DNA of 64,000 nucleotides from Bryoerythrophyllum caledonicum (lineage: Eukaryota > Streptophyta > Bryopsida > Pottiales > Pottiaceae), in the NCBI GenBank assembly GCA_963971425.1, contig OZ020523.1, positions 17,666,867 to 17,730,866 on the forward strand, given 5' to 3'. A program made the translations under genes and the position numbers. The notes under the pieces are model-generated. The model ran no database searches. It was not told the origin of the DNA and worked only from the letters and a program-made list of their open reading frames with translations. This document shows positions 42,958 to 55,839 of the stretch, piece by piece. Position 1 is the stretch's first letter, and every line of letters starts with the position of its first letter.

Positions 42958-44621
42958 TGGTCAATTTTATGTCGCCCTCGCCTCAGCCAGTCCTAGAACG
43001 AACCTCAACTCCAACTTGGTAAGTCCGAAATCTCACCCCGCCAAATCAACTCCGGTAAAAAGAGGTAAAAATCTGGAACAACCCGCCATCAACCTCATGC
43101 ATTCAAATGCTTGTCCAGGCTTCAGATGCAGCAACTAACTTGTGTGTTTTTTACTGTAGTCATTTGCTCGATCAGGTCACCGTTCAAAACCCTGTCATAA
43201 CTCTCACAACAAGACGGGAGCTCGGGTGTAAGGGGATGACTCTGTGAAATTACTCTGGTACGAAAAAAGCGGTACAATTTATGTATGCCTGCAGAAAAAG
43301 GGAAAATAAGTGTCCAATTGGTTGAAAAGCGTAAATGAGTGTAAAATTACTTTCATCCCGGACAACTTGAGGACGGGGCCATTGTTTCGTCATGATCAGT
43401 ATTTATGTTGTCTCATGGAAAGCGGGGTGCCAACTGCTTTTGAAGTTGCCCCAAGAGGTTCTCGTGCAAAGAAAGCTGCCTGAGTTATGGATTGTATCCA
43501 ATGTGGCATCCATCGCAAAAAGAATCATACGACATTTGTTGTACCACCTTTGGTTCATGTTACGAAAGAATTAAGGACTCACAAGACCACGGTGAATAAA
43601 ACTTTTTGTTCCGCCCACACAACATAGTTAGTGGTGTAGAGCACCTTCCCCTTTTTAACCCCTCGAAGGACAAGTGGATGTCAACTTTGGTCACAAATTT
43701 TATCAGTTTTTTATAAAGGTATGCTAAAGTATTAGCTTCATGGGTATATGATATTTATTTCACGTTGGACTTTGAGAATAAAAGTTATGCTATTCTAGGT
43801 GCAGGTTGTTGGGCCTTTTTTCTCCTAGGCAACTCCAAAACTTTTGCTATGGACTTCTAGAATCATTGAGAATTTTCATACAAGTAAATTATACATTATT
43901 AAATTTTCGGATAGTCAACATAAAATATTGTCTATAGGGTAAGAATTCAATTCTAATGCAAGTCAAACATTTCCACACATTGTTGGACATGGTACCAAAA
44001 AACTCCTTCACTTGTATATAAAAACTCAAGATTTTGGTAATTTTAAGTTTTTACTAATATAAGATGTGTCATTAACCTCTTTTTTCCCCATTTGAATTCT
44101 TGTTCTATAACAAGTTTGGTTCACATAATATTAAAATGTATAATGACAAATTTTGAACCACTGCTCTTTGCACAATTAGTTATGAATATGCAACAACCAT
44201 CTTGTACCTCTAAAAACTAGTGCACAAGTAGGTGATATCATCTCAACATGATAGCATCAAATGTAGACCTTATCTAGTACAAAAGATTGACACCAAGTGA
44301 AGTCAAATTGTGATGCTCTCCTACAAGGAAGAAAATAAGCTTTTTCTTCACTACAATCTTCCAATCAATATGATCAAAGTTTATGAGTTCTTGTGAACAT
44401 GTTATTTTATTAGCTCTGACTAAGATTTGACGCAAAAGATTAAAAATAGAATGTTTGGATTCCTTTTCCACTCTTTACAATATGATGGGTAGTTTAAAGT
44501 GTTTTTGGTGTGGAATTAACAAAAATCAAACATTATAATATATGTATATAGTGATTTTTTATTACAAGTTTACAAATAGTCTTAGATGTATTTTTTATGA
44601 CATTTCCATGACAAATCTTCT
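42958..44621. other. Intergenic DNA without a gene
   Basis: A TTAACCCCTCGAAGGAC terminus starts at about 43657 and is followed by decayed TTAA-family interior up to about 44500. No supported ORF is present. Confidence 0.4.
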
Positions 44622-45556
44622 TTAACCCCTAAGGTACGGTGACAGTTTCACACCAAAAACACTTCAAAATTGTTGGATTCTAGTGCAATGATTAAAAGAA
44701 GGAAACAAAAACTTATATTTCTAATTTTGACTGTAGGATCTCAATTAAGACCTGTTAAGTAACATACTCACAAAATTTCATGAACTTTGGCCGTAGGGAT
44801 TGAAAGATTATAGTGTTCAAAGTCAATCAAATAGTTCATTTTCTTCCGTGCGTTCAGTGGATCAGCAAACTTTGACTTCACTTGGTGTCAAATTTTGCAC
44901 TAGACAAGTTTTAAATCCGTTACCATCTTGTTCAGCATGTTGTTAGTTCCTTACACACCAATTTTTGGAGGTAGAAGAGGGGTGTAGCATTTCCAAAACA
45001 AAGAGTGGAGGTTCAAAAATTGCCAATTCATGTTTTATTTTTTGTGAACTCAGTATGTTTTTAGATTGATAACCCGAATGGTCAACAAAAAGTATTACAC
45101 CACATTTTGTTGTGGAAATAATAAAAAGTCAAAAATATGAAGATCTTTGAATTTTATGTGGATAAGAAAAACTTTTTTTGGAACCTTGCCCGACAATGTG
45201 TGAAAATGTTTGACTTGGGTAAATATGCTATTTTTCACAAAAGACAAGAACTTTTTTTTGACAATATGAAGGGAAATAATATTACTTGCGAGTATTGAAC
45301 ATCTCACATTCAATAGAGTGTCCTAGCAAAAGTTTTCGGAGGTGCCCGACCTGCCTGCTCTCCTCATTTGAAATTCAAAACCCTATAACTTTTTCATCAA
45401 ATGTCTGATTTAGGAGAGAATTGTTCTCCCACTAAGGTCTTTGTAATGCCCTTCTACAGTAAAAATTTCAAAGAGGAATGTTGGAAATTGACACCATACG
45501 AATCTGACCAAACTTTCAAAAAGCCCATTTTTGACACTCGGTCTTTTAGGGATTAA
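44622..45556. mobile_element. TTAA-flanked piggyBac-like MITE, 935 bp
   Basis: TTAACCCCTAAGGTACGG at the left and CGGTCTTTTAGGGATTAA at the right. The interior carries the family blocks ('ttcacttggtgtcaaatttt', 'ccttgcccgacaatgtgtg', 'gcctgctctcctcatttg'). Confidence 0.75.
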
Positions 45557-46129
45557 AAATGACCATGTGCCTCAATTAGATTGATTTTCAATGCACATCA
45601 CTTGTCTAGATCCAATATTTAGGGTTGCTTGAGAGCTTTGATACTAAGGGCCGCTTCACACCAAATCCAAGGTCAAGAGTTCGTCAGTTTCCACCAATGA
45701 GATTGCTTGAATGTCCAAAGTCCAAAGGCTGTCGTCTTCCAATGTGCATACATGGCAATACTTTGGAGAGTTTTGGCGCCAAGGCGATGGACTCTCGAGG
45801 AAAACTTGGGTCGCCATTTTTAATCGACCCAAACTTCCTTTGAGAGTCCGTCGATTTTTTTTTAAAAATAATCAAAAGATGTGCCTTTGAAGGTACTGTG
45901 TGAGTGGGACCTTTTCCCTATGCTTAGAGGCAGACCATGATCCACAACCTGATCCACAATCCAGATCAAATGCTTTGTGTGATGGTCAAGCTAAAAGACA
46001 TGAACTTGAACAAGGGAGGCATCCAAAACCGAGGTCTAATTAGTTTTCAACAATATTCAAATATATAAATAAAGGGCCCTGATAAATTTCCTAAGAATTT
46101 ACCATACTTCTTAGGGTCTTTTGGAAACA

Positions 46130-46574
46130 ACTCATTGTATGTCAAAAAATTTCACTTTTCACCATTTATAGGGTAGGGATATGACTACCATCTATTGCTC
46201 CTAATATTAGTGGAATTCCATGTATTGCCTCAAAACTAGATGCAATCTCCTTCATCTTTGTAAGAGTTGGTTTTTAAAAAACCAATGGTTGTAGATAAAT
46301 CCTAATCCCTTCACAACATTCCCTCACAATTACCAAAGTTGTACTCAATCCTATTCCAAATAAATCACCAATCATAACTAATGAATTTCCGGTTGCTAAT
46401 TGAGAAAGTTATGGCAAGCCTACATTCAACGGTGATGCTTTCTCTAAAATTTGTATCTTTATCTCTCAAAACCGGCCTCAAAAGATTACACAAATACGTA
46501 AACATAGATGGACTCACCCTCCTTCGCTTTTGAAATTCTCTCTCCGAATAAGACCCCATAAGACTATGCTCCAA
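46130..46574 (-). pseudogene. PIF/Harbinger transposase remnant
   Basis: Translated pieces in three frames, in correct order: FQKRRRVSPSMFTYLCNLLR, then DTNFRESITVECRLAI; next LATGNSLVMIGDLFGIGLST; then FEAIHGIPLILGAIDGSHIP. The last holds the first catalytic Asp (GAIDGSHI). Frameshifts and stops separate the pieces, and the second Asp and Glu are lost or unrecognisable. The Myb-like partner ORF of Harbinger elements is absent. Confidence 0.8.
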
Positions 46575-46916
46575 AAATCCTGCAGACCTCTAATATTGCC
46601 AACAAGTCCTCCTAAAATGCCAAAATTTCAGGGGTTTTTTGTATTGCCAAAAACAATTTAATGCCAAAATTTTAGGATTTTTGCAATGCCAAAATGCCTA
46701 CTATAACATCTTTCATTACCATGAAAACCGAAAGTAGAACAAGAATACGCTCCCTTCTAGAATCCATGGTAAAAGAATGAGAGGAAAATTTCAGAAAATT
46801 AATCCTTTCATGTACCGGTAGTAAAAAGTGAGTGGAATCTTGGCAAATGATATGGGGTTTGGACTTTGGACTTGGGCTTTGGGGCTTCACACCACAACTG
46901 CCCAAAGGCTTCAAAA

Positions 46917-46963
46917 TATATATATATATATATCTATATATATATATATATATATATAGATAT

Positions 46964-47002
<39 letters not shown>

Positions 47003-47003
47003 T

Positions 47004-47048
<45 letters not shown>

Positions 47049-47092
47049 TAGATATATATATATATATATATATATCTATATATATATATATA

Positions 47093-47155
<63 letters not shown>
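46917..47155. repeat. (TA)n microsatellite, about 240 bp, with GATA interruptions
   Basis: Nearly pure TA with 'agatagata' and 'tctcta' islands, inside the Harbinger element. It could extrude cruciforms; Ile/Tyr reading frames are artefacts. Confidence 0.95.
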
Positions 47156-47158
<3 letters not shown>

Positions 47159-47466
47159 GTTTTTTTTAAAATCCAAAAATTTGGACTATTGCCATAGTTT
47201 GGGCAGAAATTTTGACGGACAGACTCCCGACTCGGCCCAGTGTGAAGCGGCCCTAAGGCTAATTGGTGCTGCTAACTTCTCTGGCACCATTGCATAAAAC
47301 CCGAGGTACCCTTTCAATGTTGTAATTGACAGCCTCCAAAAAGTCTACCCGTCACAGTTTTCTTGTAATCACAAATACTTTATGCCTGCCAATGTACACC
47401 ACAGTACAGTACACCCTCATGTGTGAACAATGACATACTTTTTTGTGTTGGTAAAGTTGTTGAACG

Positions 47467-48209
47467 TTAACTGCCCAGGTCATGTTTATCCAAAACCAAG
47501 AAATGTACTGATTTTTTTCCGTTCAACTATCTAGTACAAAAATAGAATGCCTATTTTTAGTATCCAACCTCACAAAATTGAACTCAAACCTCAAACCATG
47601 ACCTGAACTTTGGGGAAAACTCGCACAACATCCAATGGTTGATGGAATAGATAATAGTGTTTAAAGTTACTGTACCTTGTTAATGAAAACTGTGGACTTT
47701 GGAGGGTATACTACTTTATCCATGAATAGACTCTTGCAAGAATTTTTTTACTTTAAATAAAAAGAGGTTTACATGTGCACTAGGTCAACAGCTTTGCATT
47801 GACATATCATATGTGAAGAAAACATTTATACATGATTATTGATGATTTGCTTACTTTTTTCTACTTAATTGTATACGTAAATGTTTCAAACTTATACGAA
47901 TGAAAATAGAAGTTTTGTATGTGATGAGTGATATCAACAATCACAAACCAACAAAGGATCTCTGAAAGACAAATTTTAAACAAAATTTAAGACCAAAATC
48001 ATTTTGCATGTGTATAAAAACAACATAGTATGCAGCATGTATTCACTGTATTTTAGTGTATTTGATGTATTTAGTGTTGTATTCTTGGCTTTTCCATGAG
48101 TTCTATAACTCTAAGTCATGATCCAAACAATTCCCCATGGATTTCATGCTAATTGAGTTTAAATACCTCTAGAGTTCCATTTTGGGTCTCGTGGGCACTA
48201 AAAGGTTAA
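47467..48209. mobile_element. TTAA-flanked element, second family, inverted copy
   Basis: TTAACTGCCCAGGTCATG at the left, and CTCGTGGGCACTAAAAGGTTAA-type end at the right (split: CTCGTGGGCAC then TAAAAGGTTAA). It is the reverse of 34348-35134. Its right TTAA (48206-48209) is also the left TTAA of the next element. Confidence 0.7.
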
Positions 48210-49120
48210 CCTGTAAGTTCCTTGATAATTTCAAACCAAAAACACTTCAAAACAAGTGATTCTAGTGTAAAGAGTGGAGAAAGAAATGAAATCACTTATT
48301 TAAATTTTGAACAACATGATCTCAATTAAGACTTTTTAAATAATGTGCTCGCAAAATTTCATAAACTTTAACAGATTATAGTGTTTGAAGTAGTTGAAAA
48401 GGTTAATCTTATTCCCTACGTTGAGAGGATCAAGAGACTTTAACTTCACTTGGTGTCAAATTTTTGCACTCAACAAGGTCTAGATTTTATACCACTATGT
48501 TGAACATGATATTAGTTCCTTGGAAACCAAATTTTTAAAGGAAGTAAAGGGGTGTAGCATATTCAAAAAAAGAAGTGCAAGGAGTGGAGCTTTAAAAATT
48601 GAAATTACACATTTCTTTTCTTTGTGAACTATATATGTTTTATATTGAGAATCCAAATGGTCAATCTAGAGATTACACCACATCTTGCAATATGAAAAAA
48701 AAAAGTAAAAGAAAATAAGACCTATAATTTTCATGTAGAAAAGAAGAAACGTTCTTGGTACCTTGCTGGACCATGTGTGAAATTGTTTGACTTTGGTTTA
48801 GATGCTATTTTACACTAAAAAAATATATTATTTTTAGAATGTAAAAGAAAATAACACTCTTTATTTGTATGAAATCAATTTTGATATCAGCAGAAAATTG
48901 AACCAAATTTTTTGGAGTTGCCCGAGGTTTCCAATTTTGCATTTCGATAGCATGACTTCTTTTCTAAAGGTCCAAAGTAAAAATATATACTCCCACAAAG
49001 CTACTATCATGCCACATCTTTCTAAAAAGTTTCAAAAATTCAAGATCAAAATCGAGACCATAGGAACCTGCCAAAAATGGAAAACGTCCTCCAAAGGGGA
49101 AATGGTCCTTTAAGGGTTAA
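48206..49120. mobile_element. TTAA-flanked piggyBac-like MITE, 915 bp
   Basis: TTAACCTGTAAGTTCCTTG at the left and GGTCCTTTAAGGGTTAA at the right. The interior blocks are shared with 44622-45556 and 62341-63293. Confidence 0.75.
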
Positions 49121-49450
49121 TAGACCATTGTAGACACAGAGTAGCTACCCTATCCTCACTAATTAACTTTTTTACACTAGGTTATTACATTGAATACAAG
49201 AAAAATATTATAACCGAGATTGAAGATAATGGTTCGAATTATGTGAAAGGACATGGATAAAACACAATGGGTAAATATATTCATCGTGCCGGTAAAAATG
49301 TAAAAATCATAGTTATTGTAAAAGCTATCAGTGCATGCTGCAATATTGGACCCCACAAAGCATGGAAAAAATGACTCATGGGTAGAATCTTGCATTATTT
49401 GGTGAAGACTCAAGTGAAAATTGCATGTTCATCCATAAGAGCCTTTTACC

Positions 49451-49746
49451 TTCAACCCTTTAAGGCTGATGAGCTTTTTTAGCTTGCAAGAATCTACAAG
49501 TACTCTGGATCATGACGAACAACATGTATGCCCATGGTACATTTCATCACAACCCCACTTCACGTAAATCGCTGTAGCTCGCTCATGCTTGCACCGATTT
49601 TCTTGGCAATGGTTTCTATAGATGCCCATCTTCCTCCACTTCTATGTCCTCCTTTAACTTTTTCATGGAGGTGGCCTATAGTCTTTGCTATCAAGATTAT
49701 CGTGCCGAAACGACCAAAAAATAGCCATCATGTCTTAAAGGATTAA
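49451..49746. mobile_element. Short TTAA-flanked element (CCCTTTAAGG family)
   Basis: TTCAACCCTTTAAGGCTGATG at the left (first base of the core at 49455) and TCTTAAAGGATTAA at the right. Sibling of 37823-38111. Confidence 0.65.
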
Positions 49747-49764
49747 AGTTGGTCCTTTGAGATC

Positions 49765-49835
49765 TAGGTGACCTCCTGCAATTTTTGTAAAGCAATGAGT
49801 CATTGATTTAAAAAAATTGCAGGAGGTCACATAGA
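49765..49835. repeat. Perfect 19-bp stem hairpin
   Basis: GTGACCTCCTGCAATTTTT and its exact complement flank a loop of roughly 22 nt. It lies 20 bp after a TTAA element. It may be a microMITE or a small-RNA hairpin. Confidence 0.6.
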
Positions 49836-50478
49836 GAAGGTTATATAAGAATCAAATTTATTTGTTTACATTTGGATTTATTTTTTTGGTTTTGGCAAAG
49901 TTTTGGAAAAAAAGGTTATGTTATCCAAAGTGGATTTCTTCAATGGGAGTTAGCTTCAAATATTTGCTATGCCCTTAAAATGAACAATAGATATTATTCC
50001 ATAAAAGTAAACAGAATGGTTATTCATGAGATCATCTATTTTTATTTTCAAATGGATAAAGTAGTAAAAGTTTTAGGAAAAACACTTCACTATATTTTCA
50101 TTAAGTTTCCCACGTGGTATTTTAATCCTTGAACATTAGTCGAGAACCATATATACATGGGCGTATTTTACTTTGTAGAATATCCAAAAGTACTAAAGTC
50201 TAGCAAGACTTACACCTTCGGATTGAAATTTCTTTAACTAACATCTTTCATTTGGAGGTCATTTCAATATCTCAACCTTATCATGTTGAAATACGACAAT
50301 ATACGTGTAGAATATTCTGGCCACCAGCGGCACTTTCTCCCGTTTAAGGGTTAAATTCAGTGTTTGTAGAATAATTTTTTGAGCATATTCAATATAATAC
50401 ATGCTGTTGAAATAGGTAATAAAAATGAATGCATTTTCAATTAGCAAATTAGCACTCCAACCACTGTCATACCAAGGC

Positions 50479-50850
50479 TACCGTAGGTAAACCTCTGGTC
50501 CGACATAAATTAGTTAGAAAAGCCCATGCCGAATTAAGTAGAAAATAATTTTTTGAAAATGCCGAAATTATAAAAAATGTATATTTACAAATTTTGGCAC
50601 ATGAAGAGACATCAAAGTGGATTAAGGCTTGGAAAAGTCTTCATCCATGGCATTTCATGCATAAAAATATGGATTTGGAATCCCAAGGTCTTGAGTTCAA
50701 TCCCCATGGGTGCCAAAATAAGCCAAATATAGTAGTCTTTGATTTCCTGCCGAAAATAACATTATTGTTATTTCGAATGCCGAATGTCATTTTTTCACTT
50801 TAATTAATTATTCGACATTAATGTACTGAATGAGAGGTTCACCTACGATA
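50479..50850. mobile_element. MITE with CGTAGGTRAACCTCT termini
   Basis: CCGTAGGTAAACCTCTG at the left pairs with GAGAGGTTCACCTACG at the right, and TA flanks both ends. Inside, 'cttgagttcaatccccatgg' at about 50691 resembles a pol III B box but has no convincing A box. Confidence 0.6.
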
Positions 50851-50879
50851 TTATATCAAATCCCATCAGAACTATCAAG

Positions 50880-52787
50880 TTAACCCCTAAATTACCAAAA
50901 GTCCCCTCGGGGGATTGTAAAAGGTTTGGGCAAGTTCCTCTTGTGCCAATTTATAACATTATTTTCTGAATTTTTCGATTGTAGATGGATATTACTAAAG
51001 GTTTTTGATCGTCCAAATTTTTCCTAAATCCGACATTTAATGAAGAAGTTACAGGGTTTTGAAGTTCAAATGGGGAGAGCGGGCATGTTGGCAACTCCAA
51101 AAACTTTTTCTAGGACACTCTATTGAATGTGAGATTTTCAATAACAACAAAAAAATGATTCCCTTTGATATTGTCAAAAAAATCCTCTTGTCTCTAGTGA
51201 AAATTAGCATATTAACCCTTAAAGGACTAAGAGGACCAAAACGGTCCTCTGGTGAATTTGGGTAGGTACATATGATTAAAAAAAAAATCCTTTTTAATTG
51301 GATTTTTTTTTCAAGATAGGATCTGATAAGAGCTTCGTGGAGATATTTATTTATTTATTTTTGGATTTGTGGTTTGAAAGTTAGTACCACTTAAGCCAAA
51401 AGTGGGGACTCCGGGCACCTCCAAAAATTTTGACAAAAGTTTCTATTGACATTGAGATTTTTCACACATATAAAGAATATTTCCTTCTTTAGAAATTTTC
51501 CAAAAAAATTCTTGTCTTTAGTGAAAAAAGGCATTTTATTCCAAGTCAAACATTTTCACACATTGTCGGGCAACGGGGGAATTTTTTTTCATCTTTTCTA
51601 CATAAAACCTAGAGATCTTCATATTTTTCACTTTTTATTTTTTCAACAACATTATGTGGTGAAAACCTTCTTATTGACCGTTTGGATTATCATTTAAATA
51701 CATACGTAGTTCACAAAAAAATAAAACGTGAAATGACAATTTTTGAACCTCCACTCCTTGCACACTTGTTTTGAATATGCTACACCCCTTTTTTACCTCT
51801 AAAAATTGGTGTGTTGGGAAATAACATCATGCTTTAGACAATGGTAAAAGATTTAGACCTTGTTTAATGCAAAAATTTGATACAAAATGAAGTCAAAGTC
51901 AGCTGATCTACTCAACGCAGGGATGAAAATGAACCATTGTTTTGACTTTAAACACTAAAATCTATCAATCCGTGCGGTGGATTGCAACCAAAAATTGATG
52001 GCATGTTTATATGGAAGTCTATTTTAAGATCTTACGGTTGAAAATCCGAAATTCACTTTAAAATGTGATTTTCATGTCTCTTTTTGACAGTGGCAGTTTT
52101 GGACTCGTTTTAGAGTGAAATAGGTCGTCGTCCTTTAGGGGTTGATCCATGTCAAACATTTTCACACATTGTCAGACATTGTCGGGCAAGGTACCAAAAA
52201 ATCTTCTTTCTTTCCACATAATATTTAGAGATCTTCATTTTTTTCTTTTTTTATTTTCCCAACAGATTATGTGGTGTGAACATTTTCATTAACCATTCGG
52301 ATTCCCATCTAAAAACATGATAAGTTCACAAAAAAGTAAAATGTGAAATGACAATTTTTGAACCTCCACTCCTTGCACAATGTCTTTGAATATGCTACAC
52401 CCTTTGTTTACCTCCAAAAACTGGTGTACAAAGAACTAATATCATGCATAACATGGTGGTAATGAATTTAGACCTTGTTTAATGCAAAAGTTGGACACAA
52501 AGTGAAGTCAAAGTCTGTTGATCCACTAAACGCAGGGAAGCAAATGAACCCTTTTATGTACTTCGAACACTATAATCTTTCAATCCGTGCAGTCAAAGTT
52601 TATGAAGTTTAGTGACTTTCTGACTTACTAAGTCCTAATTTAGATCATACGGTTAAATTTAGAAATAAAAGTCTTAGGTTGTTTCTTTACCCATTGCACG
52701 GAAACGAGCAGCTTTGAAGTGTTTTTGGGTTGGAAAATGGCTTGGTAATTTATGGGTTGGAAAATGGCTTGGTAATTTATGGGTTAA
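50880..52787. mobile_element. TTAA-flanked piggyBac-like element hosting another
   Basis: TTAACCCCTAAATTACCAAA at the left and CTTGGTAATTTATGGGTTAA at the right. A 27-bp duplication of the right end ('gggttggaaaatggcttgg') sits at 52727-52782. It is interrupted by the element at 51212-52145. Confidence 0.75.
51212..52145. mobile_element. TTAA-flanked piggyBac-like MITE nested in a relative
   Basis: TTAACCCTTAAAGGACTAAG at the left and CGTCCTTTAGGGGTTGA at the right (the second TTAA has mutated to TTGA). The flanks join 'gtgaaaattagcata' to 'tccatgtcaaacattttcac', which are contiguous in sibling copies. Confidence 0.75.
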
Positions 52788-52861
52788 GCGCCTTTGGGCT
52801 AGAAGAGTACTGGGATGGGTGAACTCCTGAGAAGTCCTGCTCATGCATCCATTGATATAGG

Positions 52862-53139
52862 CCCAGGGCAAATTGACCCCCTCGTTGGTACTTATCCGAG
52901 GTGGGCCCCGTCTTAATTACATGGGGTCATTTTTCTAGCCTTCTCATTTTGGGGGGTCCAAAGGCTTTTAAAAGAATTTTTTGGGACAAATTTGGGGCCT
53001 ACGACTATTGTTTATTCTAAAAGATCATCCCTTGCTATAAATAGGGCCCCATCCAAAAACAAAATAGGGGCCAAGTTTGGCCCGACCACCTCGTGGCCCC
53101 CTTGGGTAAGTACCAATGAGGGGGTCAGTTTGCCCTAGG
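52862..53139. mobile_element. MITE, GACCCC family, with paired ends
   Basis: CCAGGGCAAATTGACCCCCT at the left pairs with the right end (minus strand CTAGGGCAAACTGACCCCCT), each followed by 'cgttggtactta'-type sequence. Its core is shared with 4078-4244 and 61950-62202. Confidence 0.75.
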
Positions 53140-53147
53140 CTTGAAAT

Positions 53148-53207
53148 AGTGACAGAAACAAACAAACACTTTATTCACGCTGACCCCACAACAAAGTCAC
53201 AGTTCTT
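53148..53207 (+). mobile_element. Truncated LINE 3' end
   Basis: 'gacagaaacaaacaaacac' then 'tttattcacgctgacccc' and a 'gttctt' end match the 3' end of the LINE at 38248 and the copy at 35207. It abuts the next MITE. No clear target duplication is seen. Confidence 0.6.
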
Positions 53208-54705
<1,498 letters not shown>

Positions 54706-54729
54706 GCTCGGGTGTCTTTGCTTTCAACT

Positions 54730-54745
54730 GGTGTTTTATAACACC
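54730..54745 (+). terminator. H3: Histone-type 3' stem-loop candidate
   Basis: GGTGTT-TTAT-AACACC is a perfect 6-bp stem (7 bp with the flanking T-A) and 4-nt loop, 25 nt after the H3 stop codon. Size, loop length and position match the SLBP-bound stem-loop of replication-dependent histone mRNAs in animals and green algae. It differs from the usual consensus at one stem pair and one loop base. Confidence 0.5.
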
Positions 54746-55839
54746 ACCATTCTCTTGAAATACTTGTCTCCTCTGTTTACTGGTTCTCTGTTTTCTTGAA
54801 TTGTTTACTGGTCCTGTCTTGTATTGTTTACATGTTCTCTGTCGCCAATCTTTTTTCTAGCCAACTCGTAGCTATGTCTGGGCTGGTTCTTTGACACTCA
54901 TATCTATCCTGTGGTTGTTCTGTTGTCCTTGCCTAAACGATTAGGTCTGTGTTTGAGTCATGGTAGAACATTTATTCTGTGTTTACTTCTGCAGAATCCG
55001 AGTGAGCCGTTCTCCGACATGAACGGCATTCGATGTCCGTCCTCCGACCTAAACATCAGAAATGAAATCGCTGAAACTTGAAGGTGTCGCTTGGTAATAG
55101 AAGTAGATCCGACTTGTATCTGTTACTGAAGGTGTTTCCAGCTTTGATTTACGGCCCCTGTACAACCCCTGAATCAAAGCTGGGGAAACCTTCAATAAAC
55201 TGCAATAACGAGGCAGAGGTTTATTTTATGCAAACCCCTGCGAAACCCTAACCCTCACCCGACCAACAGAGCAGGTAACAGGGCATCCCGACGTGACGAC
55301 GACCAAACAAACCATCTCTACAAGAGCGTGCTCAAACAAGTCTAATTAGCCACCTCCGAAAGTTAAGTCATCTCCGAGACCTTGCAGCACAACTGCTGTA
55401 AACAGACTTCCTCCAACCAAATTTGAGAACGAGAACTAAAAACCGTCAACTACACGCCAAACCAACACCATCTATGTGATCCTTAGATTTCATCTCTACC
55501 AATGTCTCGCAGTTGCTAGATAGAATACCGCTAATCTGATCCTAAAAGCGTCCGTCGAGGTAAAGAATGCAACTCATCCAGAATACTCCCAAATGATTAT
55601 CGTTCATTCGGATGATTGTTCATCCAGAATACTCCCAAATGAGCGGCTGCAAGAGCTCAATGTTCACAGAGGCAAGAGAATTCTCTCGGAAACTCGAATT
55701 TCTGCGAGAGCGGCAAACGTTCGAGGAGTTGGAGTCGAAATTTCGCGAAGAGCGCAACCCGAAGATTTTTTTTTTGAGTTTTTCGCTTGAAAATCCAGTC
55801 TAGAAGGGCTTGTAGTCGGAGATAGAATCGGAGGCAGCG
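54746..55839. other. Region between H3 and PSB27
   Basis: It holds H3 3' flanking DNA, the hairpin at 55129-55195, and the PSB27 promoter. The short repeat 'catccagaatactcccaaatga' (split: catccagaatac, tcccaaatga) occurs at 55576 and 55621. Short ORFs are not supported. Confidence 0.4.
55129..55195. repeat. Hairpin with arms of about 22 bp
   Basis: GAAGGTGTTTCCAGCTTTGA at the left pairs with 'tcaaagctggggaaaccttc' at the right, with a loop of about 23 nt. It may be a microMITE or a small-RNA precursor. Confidence 0.6.

Larger units (their letters stand above)
45648..47253. mobile_element. PIF/Harbinger element, 1606 bp
   Basis: Perfect inverted termini GGGCCGCTTCACAC / GTGTGAAGCGGCCC are flanked by the 3-bp duplication TAA (45645-45647, 47254-47256), as in PIF/Harbinger. 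The interior encodes transposase remnants on the minus strand and contains a (TA)n tract. Its subterminal sequences ('tttggcgccaa', 'aaaacttgggtcgcc', 'tgatatggggtttggacttt') are shared with the 497-bp element at 53425-53921. Confidence 0.9.

Noticed and set aside
46866..47051. Tyr/Ile-rich ORF
   Set aside because: It is an artefact of the (TA)n tract inside the Harbinger element.
50685..50720. Possible tRNA or tRNA-derived SINE
   Set aside because: A B-box-like sequence is present, but there is no A box at the right spacing and no cloverleaf; the segment lies inside a MITE.
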